From NCBI GenBank assembly GCA_022414725.1, contig CM039462.1, positions 6,070,021 through 6,134,020 of the forward strand: 64,000 bases of DNA, read 5' to 3'. Shown here piece by piece: positions 12,162 through 24,146 of the stretch (position 1 is its first letter; the number at the start of each line of letters is the position of its first letter). The notes beneath the pieces were generated by a model. The model did no database searches, was not told the origin of the DNA, and was given only the letters and a program-made list of their open reading frames with translations. The stretch is from Microglena sp. YARC (Eukaryota; Chlorophyta; Chlorophyceae; Chlamydomonadales; Chlamydomonadaceae). A program made the position numbers and the translations under genes.

Positions 12162-15100
12162 AAGCTTTGAGTACATACCTACCTAGTTCATTTGAGGTCT
12201 TCTAAAGATGTCAAATATCTTATTATGGACAATATGCTTCAGAGATAGTTGCATAAAACACACCAAATATTCAGATGCATCAGAGTCTGATGTAGAATAA
12301 ATTGGATCTTTCTAATTTGATTTCATTAGTTTTCAGTTCGATATGGTGATTTCTTTGTAACGTCAGGGTGGTCCAAGTTGACGTTTTCTGTGTATATGTC
12401 GTTTTAGAATTCAGTGATATACGTCATCATATGGAATTCAGTTTGAGGGAGTCGCCGCTTAGACCAATATAAAAGTGATATCATACATTATTACTGAACA
12501 TAACCACTTGTTACGTCCAACGACCAGATTATGTGGCTTGGTGAGCAACACATTAATTATTTCCTCAAAGGTAAACGCATTCAACTTCCTTCCATTGATA
12601 TTACATTATTCTAAGTGTTATTATTCATCTCGATCAAAGTCCCATGAGGCGTGGGTGAAGGTGCTAACATGGCGTTGAATCCCAAAGTGATTCTTTCTTG
12701 AAGCAAGCTTCTCTAATTGTGAATTCCAGGGAGCACTACACAATGTATCTGGTGTGGTTTTAAACCTTTTTAATGCATATACAATTGTAAGCGTATAATT
12801 TGCCACAAACACAGCTGCAACGTTAATTCAAATGTGCTTGTATTTTTTACCTTTTTGTAACTGGTAGGTTCTACATATGGTTTTAATTATATTCGAACTC
12901 AGATTGGTATTGAAATATCCTGTTATGATTTAATCTTTGGAGTATGATGTAAAGGATTAGGCTTTATTTTTCATCCTACCTAAGACTGAGTAATCCAGCG
13001 AATCGTCCAGATCTGGGCGATGTTCATAATGATTATTTGGTGGTCGATCTGGAATAATGATATCTCCTTACCTGTTACCAAATGTGACCCAGTTTCGATT
13101 TCAATAAGGTGTTCGATGCAACTGAAATCGTTTCTTCTTTTCAAAAGCATATATAGATATGTTTTGACGGCCGTTACTTACGTTATGTTTGTGATTCTAG
13201 AGAAATGTCTCTCTATAATTGGTTGTAGTTGGAATCTTGCTCTGTTGACAATAAAAGTATTCTTCATCTGTTAAAACCACGTTGTTAGCTATTTTCTGGT
13301 TATGCTATTTTTTGGTTATGGGTGTATTTATAGACGGTATATAAATTTTCATTAGTTTGATTACGAGATGAATTCAACCTTCTCTTGCGAGTAAATGAAC
13401 ACGCGTCATCATCTTTTTGTGTAATACAGCGAGTGTCTCTAACGGTTTGTGGGATGTGAATTTATATTTCCCAAGTATAATCCAAGAAAAATTTTATTTG
13501 GGATTTACTCGCTTTTTCTAATAGTTTTAGTGGGTATCTGTTAGATTCTATTCATCACAACACGAAAACTACATGTCACATTAGGCGTGTTCACACACTT
13601 ACCATTAGAATTCTAAATTGATATTCAACTACGCTATATTCGACGTTCATCTGAGGTGTGATAGTATCTAGTTGATACACTTCGTAACCCAGTATAACAG
13701 TAACACGTACGTTTCTTTGTCTTGTTTATATTAATTGTGTTTTTGCTTAGTTTTTTACAAATAAAGAACTCTCATTGTGATACGTTGTTTTCATTAGCTT
13801 GGAATGTTATCCCATGCGGTGAACAATTGGGGAACCATTGTTTTTAATTCAAATATAGTATCAAAACTGAAAGCAATAGTGGTTCTGTTTTAAAAGTCTA
13901 ATCCTATAAACTAATTACCATCAACAGTGGAGAGATACGACTCTTCATCGACAAGTTTACCATTAGGGACGAACTCTGAATAACAGTTAAATCTTTGCAA
14001 ATAGAGAGATATAGATAGAGATAGGTCTTTTTGGTGAAGGATGACACATATACACTTCGTGAAAAATGATCTACTAGTGTTATGAACCTTTTTACTATTA
14101 TGTTCTCTAAATCACAGATAACAATCCATCTATCTTAACAGCGATTGGATTAGAAATATTACAGATTCTAAGTGTTCAAATATATTCCAGTAATTGTTTG
14201 ACCCCAACTGTTGCTAAATGCTGGGGTTACTGGGTACTTCAATATTCAGAAAATGTTCTAGAAATAAACTCGCAGAAATTGCCATTTAAGGATAATAACT
14301 TATTTTAATGTTTTATTTTAGAAGGATATTTGTTACTGGTGAAGGTATGGAAATCATCATCTTCGGATTATTGCTATTGCAATACTACGGGTGTGTCTGT
14401 TTTTCTATTCTCATGGGCAACTTGATTTCCATGGAAAACATGAATGGAGCTACAATATGTGCAAGCGTTGGTATTTTATACGAGACGAGTGCATAGAATG
14501 ATTTTTTTTGTCATTGAGAGAATATGGTCCGTTCCGTAGATCATTTTTGTTTTGGTTTTAATATATTAGAATGTAATTTTGAGTGTAGCATCTATCAGAT
14601 AATTGATTCTCATCTGTCGTATAGCAACTGCATCAAAAAATTAGTCGGGTTCGAATCATGTGGGGGAAATTTAAGATCGTGACTATTTACGTCTTCACAT
14701 CTGGTTTTAGTGTTGATGTATCAACGTCTTATAGTTGAAAATCTCTGTAATTATAATCGACTGCGTAGGTTCATCTTCTGGTGGTCTGCGAGAGAATACA
14801 AAGGTTTGTGTAATATTTGTCCGTATGATATTCTCTGAAAATTGTAGAATAACCCTGAAATTCTGCCACATTGTGTCGGGAAGGGAGAACTCAAATAGGA
14901 CGATTGAGTTGATGTAATTGAGTCTTCGTATGTGTCTTTCCCTGGTCAACGTTAATTTCCCGTTAAATATTCATCTCGCGCGCTCTCTGTCTGGCAACAA
15001 CATACCCAGTTTTGCATTGTTTTGGGTATGGATTACTGCCAATTTGAAAGGGAGGGCATTAATGGCGTAGGTGTGGGCGCTGATTCTGTTTGTTAAATAA

Positions 15101-18100
15101 CTCTTTGCAATATCTACGTTTTGTATTGTAAGGATTTTTAGCATGGTATGCCCGCTGTTTGCTCTAGGGTCATCTCCCGAATTTTTTAATAAAATCAATA
15201 TACCAGGAACAATTATCCGTAAATCATGTTCCTTCGTAGATTTGTGAGCAGTTATCATCAAAGATATCTTGATGTTTTTTAAGAATTATAAGCGTCAGCT
15301 TTCAACTGATGCAACACGATTCTTGCTGAATGGAAAAAGGATCCTCGCTGGATTCAAGCTTTTGAAAATGATGATATTTCATGGCCATACATATGGTGTG
15401 TTATGCCGCGCTTCTTGTTGTTTTTTTGAAGCTACATAAAGCTATAACCATAATTCGTACACACGTCTATTCTCGTAATATACATCTCCTTTAACTCCCT
15501 CTCCTTTTTTTTCTTTTTGCTCGCAACATCGCGTTCCTATCATATTCTGCGATTTCTTTGCCTACTCGCCGCTTCTTTCCTTGCTTCATGAAATGTTCTT
15601 TCGACTCCAACTGCATCATCAGAATCCTCTCGTGATGTGCCGCTACAGCTATCAAGACAAACGTATTTTGTAATTGCGTTGGAGCTTCCCTGTTCACATG
15701 TGCTTCTTGTAAAATTTTACCAAGATTGCTGGGATAGGCCATAATACAGTCTGTAAATATCATTAATAATGGTGTACAACAATCTCCTTCAACGAGATGT
15801 TTACTTGAAAATACTCCAAAAAAAAAATGTGCATTTCAATTTTTAACTGAACATACACTCCACAGTTTTCTGTAATAATAACGCCTTTTTTCTAATTACT
15901 AGTCTTGTTTTTTTGGCATGAAATAGATATTCGTGCACGTTCAATTTCGTATTTATGCCAGCGAAATTCAGGATAAATTCGGTTTGGTTAGCTGTATCTT
16001 AGGTTATAAATCAAATGCTTGTGCTCTCACGATATGACCTCATCATAGTTGATTACACCGGTTTTACAGTTGCAATTCTGGGAGATTAATTTACATAAGC
16101 ACGATATTCAGGGTCTTCTTTCATTATTCGTCTTGTGGATTTCACTAGAATAAGTTGTGAACTGTTGATGCCAGATTCGCTGCATCTTTTTATTCTTGTG
16201 TATATAATATGCTCAAGATTCTTAAGTATGATTCAATTTTATTTTTTAATATTCACTTACGAACGAAAATCTGCCTTCCAACAGTTACCGTTCTATAAAT
16301 GTTTGCATTATAAATCCGCGAACGTTCATTTGTTGTGCATGGTATTCTGGGTCATTCTTATACCGTCATTCATCTTCAATTGTTTCTTTAGGTCAATCAC
16401 CTCGACTGATAAAGCCTTAATTGCACCACAAATTAGATGTGGTAAAGGAGTTGTAATTGAAGACTCAATTCTTTTTTTCTGAGTCTAGGCATCTCACAGC
16501 TTCTGGACAAACGCTATGCACTGGTCTTGGGCATAGGCAGCCCATTCCATGCATTTTTAGCATCTCCTTGAACGTGTATTTTGCCGGCTTGAAGATTTGA
16601 TCGCTTCATGACTCTCAGGGTTCGAGGTACTTACATATGATTTTTATATGAATTGTCAGAAGGTTAATGTATGATACCCCGTTGGGTGCAAATCCTAGCT
16701 TGGTCATAGAAATTCGAAGAGGAAATTGAATGATTCACTACCCCATCCGCTCCAGAAAGATATGCTCCATTAAATCTCGACCTGCTGTAGCAAAGTGAAT
16801 CAACGAGGGCCCATTGGGCTCAGTCTGCGTTGGTAGTACCTCAAGAGCACTCACCCTTCACTCCGGGAGCAATAGCAACACAAAGCGTTTTTGTACATTT
16901 TAATTAGGTTGTAAGATATTAGTAAGACCCTGAAAATAAGGGGGGCTTGTTGAATTATAAAGTGCGTTTATAGTCTCTATGAAAAACTGTTGGTGATCTT
17001 TTTGGTGTCTCTGGGCTGAGCAAATATATACTGACCAGAGAGGTGTTGTAAAATTAAATTTATAACATAATTTTAAACCATGAGGTCGCAGAAAAAATGT
17101 ACAAGGGAAAACAAAAAAAAACAAAAAAATACAATCAAACAAGGGGAAAATACTACAAACAAAGAGCAACAACCAATTAATGATTAAATTACCTGCTGAT
17201 AGGACAACTCCGATCGAATGATGGGATTCAACCCTTATGCATCATGTAACTAGAGATCCAAAACAACCCATCAAATATGATAGGCTCAGGCTGTAAATGG
17301 GGTATATGCTGTAGAACAGCTTGCTAGATCATGCGAGGGCTGCATGACTCAACAAAACACTGCACCACAAATGTGTTTCAAGAGAATAGGACGATATATA
17401 GAACTTACCTAGACCACTTCCTCTCGAATTGCGACATCCTCCGTCTAATGCCAATTATGCCAGCAGCCTAAAAACGGTTGATTTGAGGCGGTCACCTAGA
17501 TCGCAGATTTGACTTCAGGCACGATACACAGATTCAAGTGGCCAATCTAAGAGGGAGGTGCTTGCAATTGCAACCGGAATACCAAGAACGTTCTAATGAG
17601 CCTGGATTCAAAGACTGACTTGACAACGGGAGAACCAAAAATCATTATATACGATATTTATAAATTATCTGAAAAATAAACTTTGATTATTATCAAAAAT
17701 ATAGAGTATATAAGCTACATGTCTGCACCCAAAAACCTCCAGTAACAATTACAAAACGGATCTCTAACTATAGTCCGAGCACTAAACGGCTGTCTCCACC
17801 TTAATAGTACTGAAACAAGATCTGCAACAAACATGGTGTGATTACAGATACGACCACATGAAACCTATCCAAAAAACTTTTGAAATCATAGATACATGAT
17901 CTGATAATGAGTTTCAAAGCCAAATCACAGATACTAGGGGGCAAAAAATGCAAGGAAATTGAATCAATCATACAAGGTGCGACTTGGAAGTGAATGGGAA
18001 GTGATGGGAGGGTTCTCAATTATAATTCAGCTTTTTAATATTATTGCTGATACATCCTTTGGTGCAGATTGCCACAACAGACGTAAGATTGTCATCGGGA

Positions 18101-18240
18101 GGTGATGGTTCAGCTATTCCCATTGGTATTACCAAAAAGATTATTGCATTTGTAATTGGCTGACTCTCAATAGTTCAGCCAGAGATATTGGATACCAACT
18201 CCTAGGGCATGTTCGCTTAGGATACAGCTAGATGGATCCA
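12162..18240. other. AT-rich block, no recognisable gene
   Basis: Base composition becomes clearly AT-rich after the gap. Around 12650-12720 a faint satellite-like stretch survives (GTGCTAACATGGCGTTGAATCC, then GAAGCAAGCTTC). I looked for polymerase B, integrase and protease motifs of Polinton-type elements on both strands and found none I could defend. Short frames exist but show no family signature. The block may be the decayed left arm of the viral relic that follows, or unrelated AT-rich DNA. Confidence 0.5.
15491..15763 (-). CDS. Small basic-tailed ORF, unknown
   Basis: This 90-codon frame is more protein-like than its neighbours. It has a mixed N-terminal half and a strongly basic C-terminal third (KKRRVGKE, then RAKRKKRRGS at the end). 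A short protein with such a tail would suit nucleic-acid binding, for example a virion core protein of the viral relic. However, it is on the strand opposite to the recognised viral genes, and no family is identifiable. It could equally be chance; confidence is low. Confidence 0.25.
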   Translation of the reverse strand: MIFTDCIMAYPSNLGKILQEAHVNREAPTQLQNTFVLIAVAAHHERILMMQLESKEHFMKQGKKRRVGKEIAEYDRNAMLRAKRKKRRGS

Positions 18241-18249
18241 ATTGTCTAA

Positions 18250-18919
18250 TTGGGGGAGGACAATTTATTCTATCAGACTTTCATTCAGTGTTGATACTAA
18301 TCTCAATAGATGATGGGCTCTTTGAATGCGCGCACACAATGCCTTTCTGCAAAATGGAGGTGTGTATGCAAATCATGTTCAAGAACTATTTTTCATTTTC
18401 ATAGCTGCATCAAGTTAAAAAATAGCCAGTCACCAAATTTAGTGTGTCGTCCCAAGTCGGTTAATCGAGCTTGGGGAATATTTTTTAGACCAATCACTAC
18501 TGGAGCATTGGATGCAGTGACAAAAAACTGTAACACGTTCGTCAGGAAAGCGACTGGGATGGAAAGTGCTCAGTTCACTATCAATGGGACTTATTATCAG
18601 ATTTTAGGGCCAATGTTGGGACAGTGTTTTTCGTTAACACAAGTTCTTACAACCAATTGCAGGACCCCTAGGAGGGTCAAGTCCCTTTGGTGTTCATTTG
18701 CAAGCTGGCGTGAACAAATTTTTGTTTCTCATGCAAGTTCTGCCACATGATGATGAGTTCATGTCGGGCATTGACACAAGAGGGAAAGTTCGATTGGAGC
18801 ATTCGAGTCTCAAGCCGTTAGTGGGCAGCAGGCTAGCCAACTTGACTGGCATGGTGTTTCTTGAGTGTAGTAGCATGATCCGTGTGGGAGCGGGGAGGAT
18901 GCTCGAATTAGTTCTATAA
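18250..18919 (+). pseudogene. Jelly-roll capsid-like fragment (Polinton-type)
   Basis: Coding signal is clearest from about 18670 to the stop at 18919, where one frame reads GVHLQAGVNKFLFLMQVLP, then IDTRGKVRLE, then LTGMVFLECSSMIRV. An aspartate/arginine turn, a hydrophobic beta-strand, and a final [F/Y]xE...[I/V]x[I/V] strand resemble the C-terminus of double-jelly-roll major capsid proteins of Polintons, adintoviruses and virophages. Upstream (18250-18670) the frame is broken repeatedly. A second fragment with a similar ending lies at 19.5-20.05 kb, so either there were two capsid genes or two elements are overlaid. The assignment rests on pattern, not alignment. Confidence 0.42.
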
Positions 18920-19479
18920 ATACAATAATTATAAATTTAACACATAATATTAATGAGTGCAATTTTCCTCAAAAAACATTACTAAAATCCATATAATTTG
19001 AGCCAATAGGAAAAAAACAGGTTTTCCCCAACAACAGACGTGTTTGAAATGACTGATGGCATTTGGGATTTATCCAGTGGTCAAGGCTTTTGTTCACTTT
19101 TAATTCGGATGGTGTTGCACCCAGGGGAATAGATTGCTTAATCAGTTTCATTATCAGTTTCGTTTGATGATGTTGAGGTCCAAGTCCATCACAATTATCA
19201 TCATCTCACAAGACTAATGGCTGTTCATAACACCCTGCGACTTCCTCCAATATGTTAGGTAATGCTCAGGCTGTGGATTTAATTCCATGTCAGATGATGA
19301 GCCATATGTTATAGACGTTTTCATGGTATCTTAGGTACCAAGGACTGTGTAATCAAAGGCAAGGGTTTCGAATCTGTATTGTTTGGGCAGATGCTGCAGT
19401 ATTGTTGAGAGACAATGATTCGATTCAAGCTATGAGATTTTCGATCTACATCTTATTGTTCGAAGTGAAATTCAAGACA

Positions 19480-20053
19480 ATGTCCAGAACGTGTTGATTT
19501 GACAACTTCTCATCCAATGTTTCACTCAATGAAAACGAAAACCAACAAACTAATATATACATTGCTTCCAGGGATATTGAGTATGCTATTGCAACGTTCT
19601 GACAGAAGATTTTCACTCCAAGACTTCAACCAAGACTATAACGGGACAAAGCTACTATTTTTCACAAGGCATTCCAAGTATTATACACAAATGATGCTCC
19701 AGTTTATGTTGGTATTAGTGTCAACAATATACCTGTTTGCAGACCGCAATCAAACTATTTCAGGGCAAATGAATACTTGGACATGATTTTTGACAATGAC
19801 GAACAGATCAATGGAACACATGACTACTTGACAAAGGATGGTACCTATTAATACGAAGTGCAAGTATCTAGCAACTCGTCAGTGGGCCTGGGTCTACAAT
19901 AGATGTAATGGATGAAGACATACCTATAACATCACATTTCACAGCACTGGTAATATCAACACGAGGAACTATTCACTTTTATTCGTCAAGTACAACTCTC
20001 TTTTGGAGATAGATACTGGTGAAAACGGCTCGAAATACTTTTTCACAAGGTAA
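19480..20053 (+). pseudogene. Major capsid-like protein, C-terminal part
   Basis: The best-preserved stretches are at about 19675-19850 (YVGISVNNIPVCRP, then INGTHDYLTKDGTY) and 19935-20053 (STGNINTRNYSLLFVKY, then LLEIDTG, before a TAA). A closing strand with LEID near the end is the usual last element of Polinton/adintovirus hexon-like capsid proteins. At least two frame changes and one in-frame stop separate the pieces, so this copy cannot be translated as it stands. It lies on the same strand as, and upstream of, the ATPase and penton genes, which fits a viral capsid-morphogenesis block. I place it as capsid with moderate confidence; which of the two fragments is the true major capsid is open. 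Confidence 0.5.
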
Positions 20054-20311
20054 TATATAAAAATGGATAAATATTTGCTACTCTCTGTCTAGAAACATGG
20101 CCTAATAGAGCCATTCAATATGCAACCAGCTACAAACTATGTAGGTAGGAGAAATGATCCGACAACCGTTTACATGAGACTGAGTTGCTGTGGGGTCGTC
20201 CTTGTACCCAACAAGCCCAAAGCCATACACATCCTGAGGACATCTCTGTGGTTCCCAAAATTCCAGTGATATTTGTAAATTTCCAGTAATTTTTTTCTAT
20301 TATTTTCTAAC

Positions 20312-20690
20312 TTGAAATTATATACGGAGGATATTGAACAACTCAGTAACAATTTGGAGGATGTGGAAGTGATTCAACCAAAGCAAAGAGGGGTCATGTC
20401 TCAGAAGCAGAAAGAGGTACTAGCAAGAGCACGGGAAAAAGCTTGGGCCAAGAGAAAAGAATTAGGAGAAATCAGTAGACAAGAGAAACAGCTCCAGAAA
20501 CAGGAGAAACAAGTAAAGCAACAAGAAAAGGCTACTGAGATGAAACTTCGTAAGAAGGCAGTTCAATAAGAAACTGAAGACAACTATTGTTGTTAGTGAT
20601 GATGACTCTGACGAGGACGAACAGGTGATAACAGATGATTCCAGCCAGAATCAGAAGAAGTTGAAGTGAAACAGATGTCAAGACAGATTA
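20312..20690 (+). pseudogene. Basic, coiled-coil viral protein
   Basis: An 85-codon frame (20312-20569) is rich in K, E, Q and R. It has heptad-like runs such as EKQLQKQEKQVKQQEK preceded by ARAREKAWAKRKELG. In another frame just downstream (about 20575-20670) is an acidic tract, SDDDSDEDEQ, probably the continuation after a frameshift. The product would be a highly charged helical protein. It sits between the capsid-like fragment and the packaging ATPase, so a virion core or scaffolding role is plausible but inferred. I recognise no named family. Confidence 0.45.
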
Positions 20691-20853
20691 AAAAAACGCT
20701 TGAACGTTACAAAAGTTTCCAAAATAAGCAGGAGGAAAACTGTTGAACTGTTTAGACAGAAAAGAATGAATGATGGGAAACGACTGGCTTATCAATCACT
20801 CTTCCTGGGTCACAATGCCCTTTTTAGTAAAATATTATGTCCTGGTAAAAATA

Positions 20854-21722
20854 GATGAATATCACAGAAAACGCAGTCAGTAATTTTATTCATAAAAACT
20901 CGTTTTATAAGCCAAACACTTACCCACAGTGTCTAAACACGTCTTTGCCACGCAACTATTTTGTAGCCTTTTCATTGGGAGCCGAGGGACTGGTAAAACA
21001 TATTCTGTTTGCAATTATTGAAACAATATGAGCTTGCGGGTTTTTGATAAAAACCAAGCTATGAGAGTCATTGATTTTTAGCCCACGCATGATGCAAATC
21101 CAGTATTCAATTGTCTGAAGATTGATCCTTCTGATATTGTAATGATTACAGTGACTCCAAGCTTTTAGAAGTTATAGAAGACATCAAACAAGAAAAAAAA
21201 CACTGCAGAATACAAGAAAGATTTGCAAGTTTGGTCAAAGTTTTTCAATGGAAAAATAGATGCATTGACATTTGATGAGATAGATTTTCTTGAGAGAACT
21301 GCATACCAAAAAGCCTACTTGTCGATACCCAAACGGTGCAATAAATTATTTTGTATTGGATGATCTGGTGGGTAGTAGTGCATTCAAAAGTGTGGGTAAA
21401 TCAGCATTGACAAACTTGGTTTTGAAGAACAGGCATTTGGGTATAAAACATCATGATTTGCTCGCAGAATTTGAAAGCTATACCAAGAGCATCAGAACTA
21501 ATACTTCATTGTTCGTTTTATTCAGTTTGCATCAAAAAAATATTGGTAGATCTTCATGATGAAGTCAGCTCTACTCTCACCTTGAAAGAAGTTTGAGAGG
21601 CTGTATATACATGCAACACAGGATGAGCATGACTCTCTTGTTATAGATTTCACAGGAGACAAACTAAATAGGTTCAAGAAAAACTTTGATATTGTTCTGA
21701 ACTGCAATAAAACATTTTATTT
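20854..21722 (+). pseudogene. FtsK/HerA-type genome packaging ATPase, frame-broken
   Basis: This is the diagnostic gene of the viral relic. A Walker A motif, GSRGTGKT, lies at 20977-21000. A Walker B strand, FVLDDLVGSSAF, lies near 21346-21390 in another frame, followed by LTNLVLKNRHLGI and SIRTNTSLFVLFS. Further frames at 21540-21715 contribute SSTLTLKE, IDFTGDKLNRFKKNFD and similar. That order (P-loop, DD-containing Walker B, NRHLGI, arginine-rich sensor region, terminal RFxxNFD) matches A32/FtsK-like ATPases of Polintons, virophages and adintoviruses, which pump DNA into capsids. At least three frame changes and several stops show either decay or uncorrected indels. Total length (about 290 codons) is near family size. 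Confidence 0.82.
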
Positions 21723-21724
21723 TT

Positions 21725-22003
21725 TCTAACGATTGTTAAAGAATGGCTCTTTGACACAAGAATACAAGCAAACGAATGAATACAAAACTTCAGAGCTGCA
21801 ATTTTAGACATGTCTCCTGGTCTACCTGAATACTTGGTAGATGTAGCTATTTCTGTACATATCAATAAACCATTGTTGTATAGGGACAAGAAAGCTATCA
21901 GGAAAGACTTGCTGAATAAAATTAAACTGTTTCTGGTACTGAGGTTTTAGATGGCTTGGTTACAATACAAAATGTTACAGTATAATATATCCCATCTTAT
22001 AAA
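21725..22003 (+). pseudogene. Unassigned remnant between ATPase and penton
   Basis: One frame (21800-21949) reads a plausible stretch, MSPGLPEYLVDVAISVHINK, then a basic segment. It follows the ATPase directly and precedes the penton-like gene by about 50 bases, so it was probably a small viral gene. No family is recognisable and no upstream start is secure. Confidence 0.3.
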
Positions 22004-22834
22004 ATGTCTCCACCTGTCTTGAAAACACAACTGTTGTACATATCAAGCACGTTTCGAACAAGTGGAACGCCTGACAATTTTACAACATCATTGCCTGCAG
22101 GAGTCCTGCAAAATCCCTATGGAGGGAGGACGAAAGTCACAGTTGCAGATGTCATCATCAACAGGTGTTTTTATTCGATTAGAGCAAGTAACAATGACTT
22201 TATTGTTAAAACAATGGTACCAAGACATCAATCAGAATTCCAATTGGGAACTATACCCTTGATTCTTGGCTGACAGAATTGGGTGTGTTGCTTACGGAAT
22301 GGACAATAACCCATAATGAAACAAACGGGCTTTGTTTATTCAACCCTCCTGGGCCGGGGTATTCATTCGAATTCAAAGATAAAAGTAGTTATTTGTTTGG
22401 GTTTCTGCCTCACGAAACACCTGGTGGTGCTCCCATTGTTAGCTCCTTTCCGTTGCGTTTAAATCTTGAAAGTTTCCTGACAATCCATCACAATTTACCC
22501 AAGGTAACTAACAGTGCTGTCAACAATTTCAGACAAAACAATATGCAGGAATCTGAATGTATTAATCCGTCTACCTGTTAAATGTTGAAAGTTTTGCCAA
22601 CATCATTTATCAGAATACAGCAGAGACGACTTTTCTTTCTATACAAGCGCCTCACATGTGTCAGAATTGAGTTTGAGCATTAAAGATGAACATAAAGACT
22701 CTATAGGGCCTTTTCCCTACGACTGGAGCATCACTCTCAGAATAGACTATGAATCTGGTACTGATCCTATGAATTCTATTTTATCAATTTTGAAATCCAT
22801 AGACCAGAAATTGCTTTTACTTTCCATCAAATAA
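22004..22834 (+). pseudogene. Penton-like minor capsid protein (single jelly roll)
   Basis: Three consecutive segments (22004-22273, 22279-22581 and about 22590-22834) lie in frames 2, 1, 2 and add up to about 275 codons, the normal size of Polinton/adintovirus minor capsid proteins. Features are the N-terminal SGTPDNFTTSLP, then VTVADVIINRCFYSI. The middle has YSFEFKDKSSYLFGFLP. The C-terminal strand pair is SLSIKDEHKDSI and DWSITLRIDYES. The ending 'xDExxxxI...W[ST]xTLRI' is typical of the family. Minor capsid proteins form the vertices of the virion. Two frameshifts break it; otherwise the sequence is well preserved. Confidence 0.75.
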
Positions 22835-22851
22835 TATCAAAGAGTATATTA

Positions 22852-23152
22852 ATGGGATTCTTTAATACTCTCAAATCTGGCGTTGGTAAGGCTGTAGGCA
22901 CTTTCGGGAATGTGGTTAGAGAAGGTAGCTGATTTCGGTGGAGGTGTAGCTCGGAAGGTGGGACAATTTGCGGGACCAGTGTCCAATGCGGCAGCCTCCA
23001 TTGCTGACTTGTTGGGACAGGGAGGGGTAGCGGACGGAATAAGGGGCGTAGGAAGCGCGTTACAGCAGTTCAGTCTAGAAGTTGAAAAAATACTATCCAA
23101 AGCTAGTGGGGTAGGTCGTATAGCTCAAGGGCTAGCAAAAGTCATCAAGTAG
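22852..23152 (+). pseudogene. pVI-like small virion protein
   Basis: It starts with ATG at 22852, 18 bases after the penton stop. The first 25 codons (MGFFNTLKSGVGKAVGTFG) form a glycine-rich amphipathic helix. One frame change near 22917 is followed by an open frame to TAG at 23150-23152, with VARKVGQFAGPVSNAAAS and a helical tail ending in LAKVIK. Small Gly/Ala-rich amphipathic proteins next to the penton gene are recurrent in adintoviruses and Polintons, where they are compared with adenovirus protein VI (capsid cement and membrane disruption). The comparison here is by layout and composition. About 100 residues in all. Confidence 0.6.
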
Positions 23153-23387
23153 TGAGTAGCAGCAGCTCCGCCACGCAGTGATGAGTCGCGGGCTGAACGG
23201 GGGGAACCTGGAGACAGTCGGGTCCTGCGCGGCTCCTGACTTCCTCTTGACTTCCTCGGCTTCGTCTCACGGCTGAATCGGCAGACGGTTGCAGTTGGTT
23301 CCTGTCGGGGTTCTGTCGGGGAGAGTAGAAATGTGTAACGAAGTGTAATCAAGTATGCCGCGAGTCATCACTCCGTGACGGGAGCTG

Positions 23388-24115
23388 ACGCGACTCCCTC
23401 TTGACTCTCAGCCACGCTGTCTTTGGGGGTCGTAGTTGGCATGCCCCGAATCTTCATTTTTGAGTCGCGCGGAAGTCACTCATTCGTCATTCATTCGGTC
23501 ATTCTTATGTCATTCTTTTCTTCCTTCTGGCGGGACTCGCGTCAGCTCCTCAGACAATTCCAACGACTACTGCAGGGGCAACCACGACTAATGCAGGGAC
23601 AACCACCGGTACCTCCTGCTCCTGGACGGAGCAGGATGCACGAAGGGCCTACGCGAAGCAGTACTGCAGTACTGCAGGGGCAACACGATCCTGTGGGGCA
23701 ACCACTCTCTCCTGCGAGTAGCGGGGGCGGAACGGTAACCGGTAGACAGTCGCATCCTGCGCGGAGAGTAGAAAGGTGTAACAAAGTATAACGAAGTCTG
23801 GCTAATCGTATTTTGTCGTATTTTGTCGTATTGTTTCTTATCTATTCGCGGGACACACGTCAGCTCTCGAATCTATAAGGCGAATCGCGTCAGCTCCCGA
23901 ATCTTAGGCGAATCATGGACAGAAACACCCCGCACAGATGGATGCTTCGCATCCATGAGCCTACGGCTAATCAACAAGCCGCCCACGGTACCACCACGGT
24001 ATTGCACGGGAAAATCTAACGGACACCCCCCGAGATATAATTCGGAGGGACTATCGGAAAGACCCCTAGTGGTTTTTTGGGGTAAAATGAAGTTATCGGA
24101 AAAAACCCGGCACCC
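23388..24115 (+). repeat. Direct repeat copy 2 (clean)
   Basis: This is the second copy of the repeat at 1-800, same orientation. It begins 235 bases after the stop of the pVI-like gene. It contains internal sub-repeats such as TCCTGCGCGG..GAGAGTAGAAA, GTGTAACRAAGTRTAA and CGCGTCAGCTC; similar words also appear at 23200-23350, so the repeat family probably continues to the viral stop codon. No coding content is evident. Confidence 0.85.
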
Positions 24116-24146
24116 GCCATGATCACATTAGTATTCCCCCCTGCCA

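Noticed and set aside
11083..12205. Four open frames of about 350 codons across the gap
   Set aside because: They are almost entirely unknown residues from the run of N; only a handful of real codons remain at each end.
14707..15261. Minus-strand frames of 80 and 96 codons next to each other
   Set aside because: They looked slightly protein-like, and I considered a broken viral replication gene, but no polymerase or integrase motif could be found.
16135..17172. Phe-rich hydrophobic ORFs at 16135-16482 (+) and 16900-17172 (-)
   Set aside because: Composition follows from AT-rich DNA (TTT codons); no start context, motif or partner supports them.
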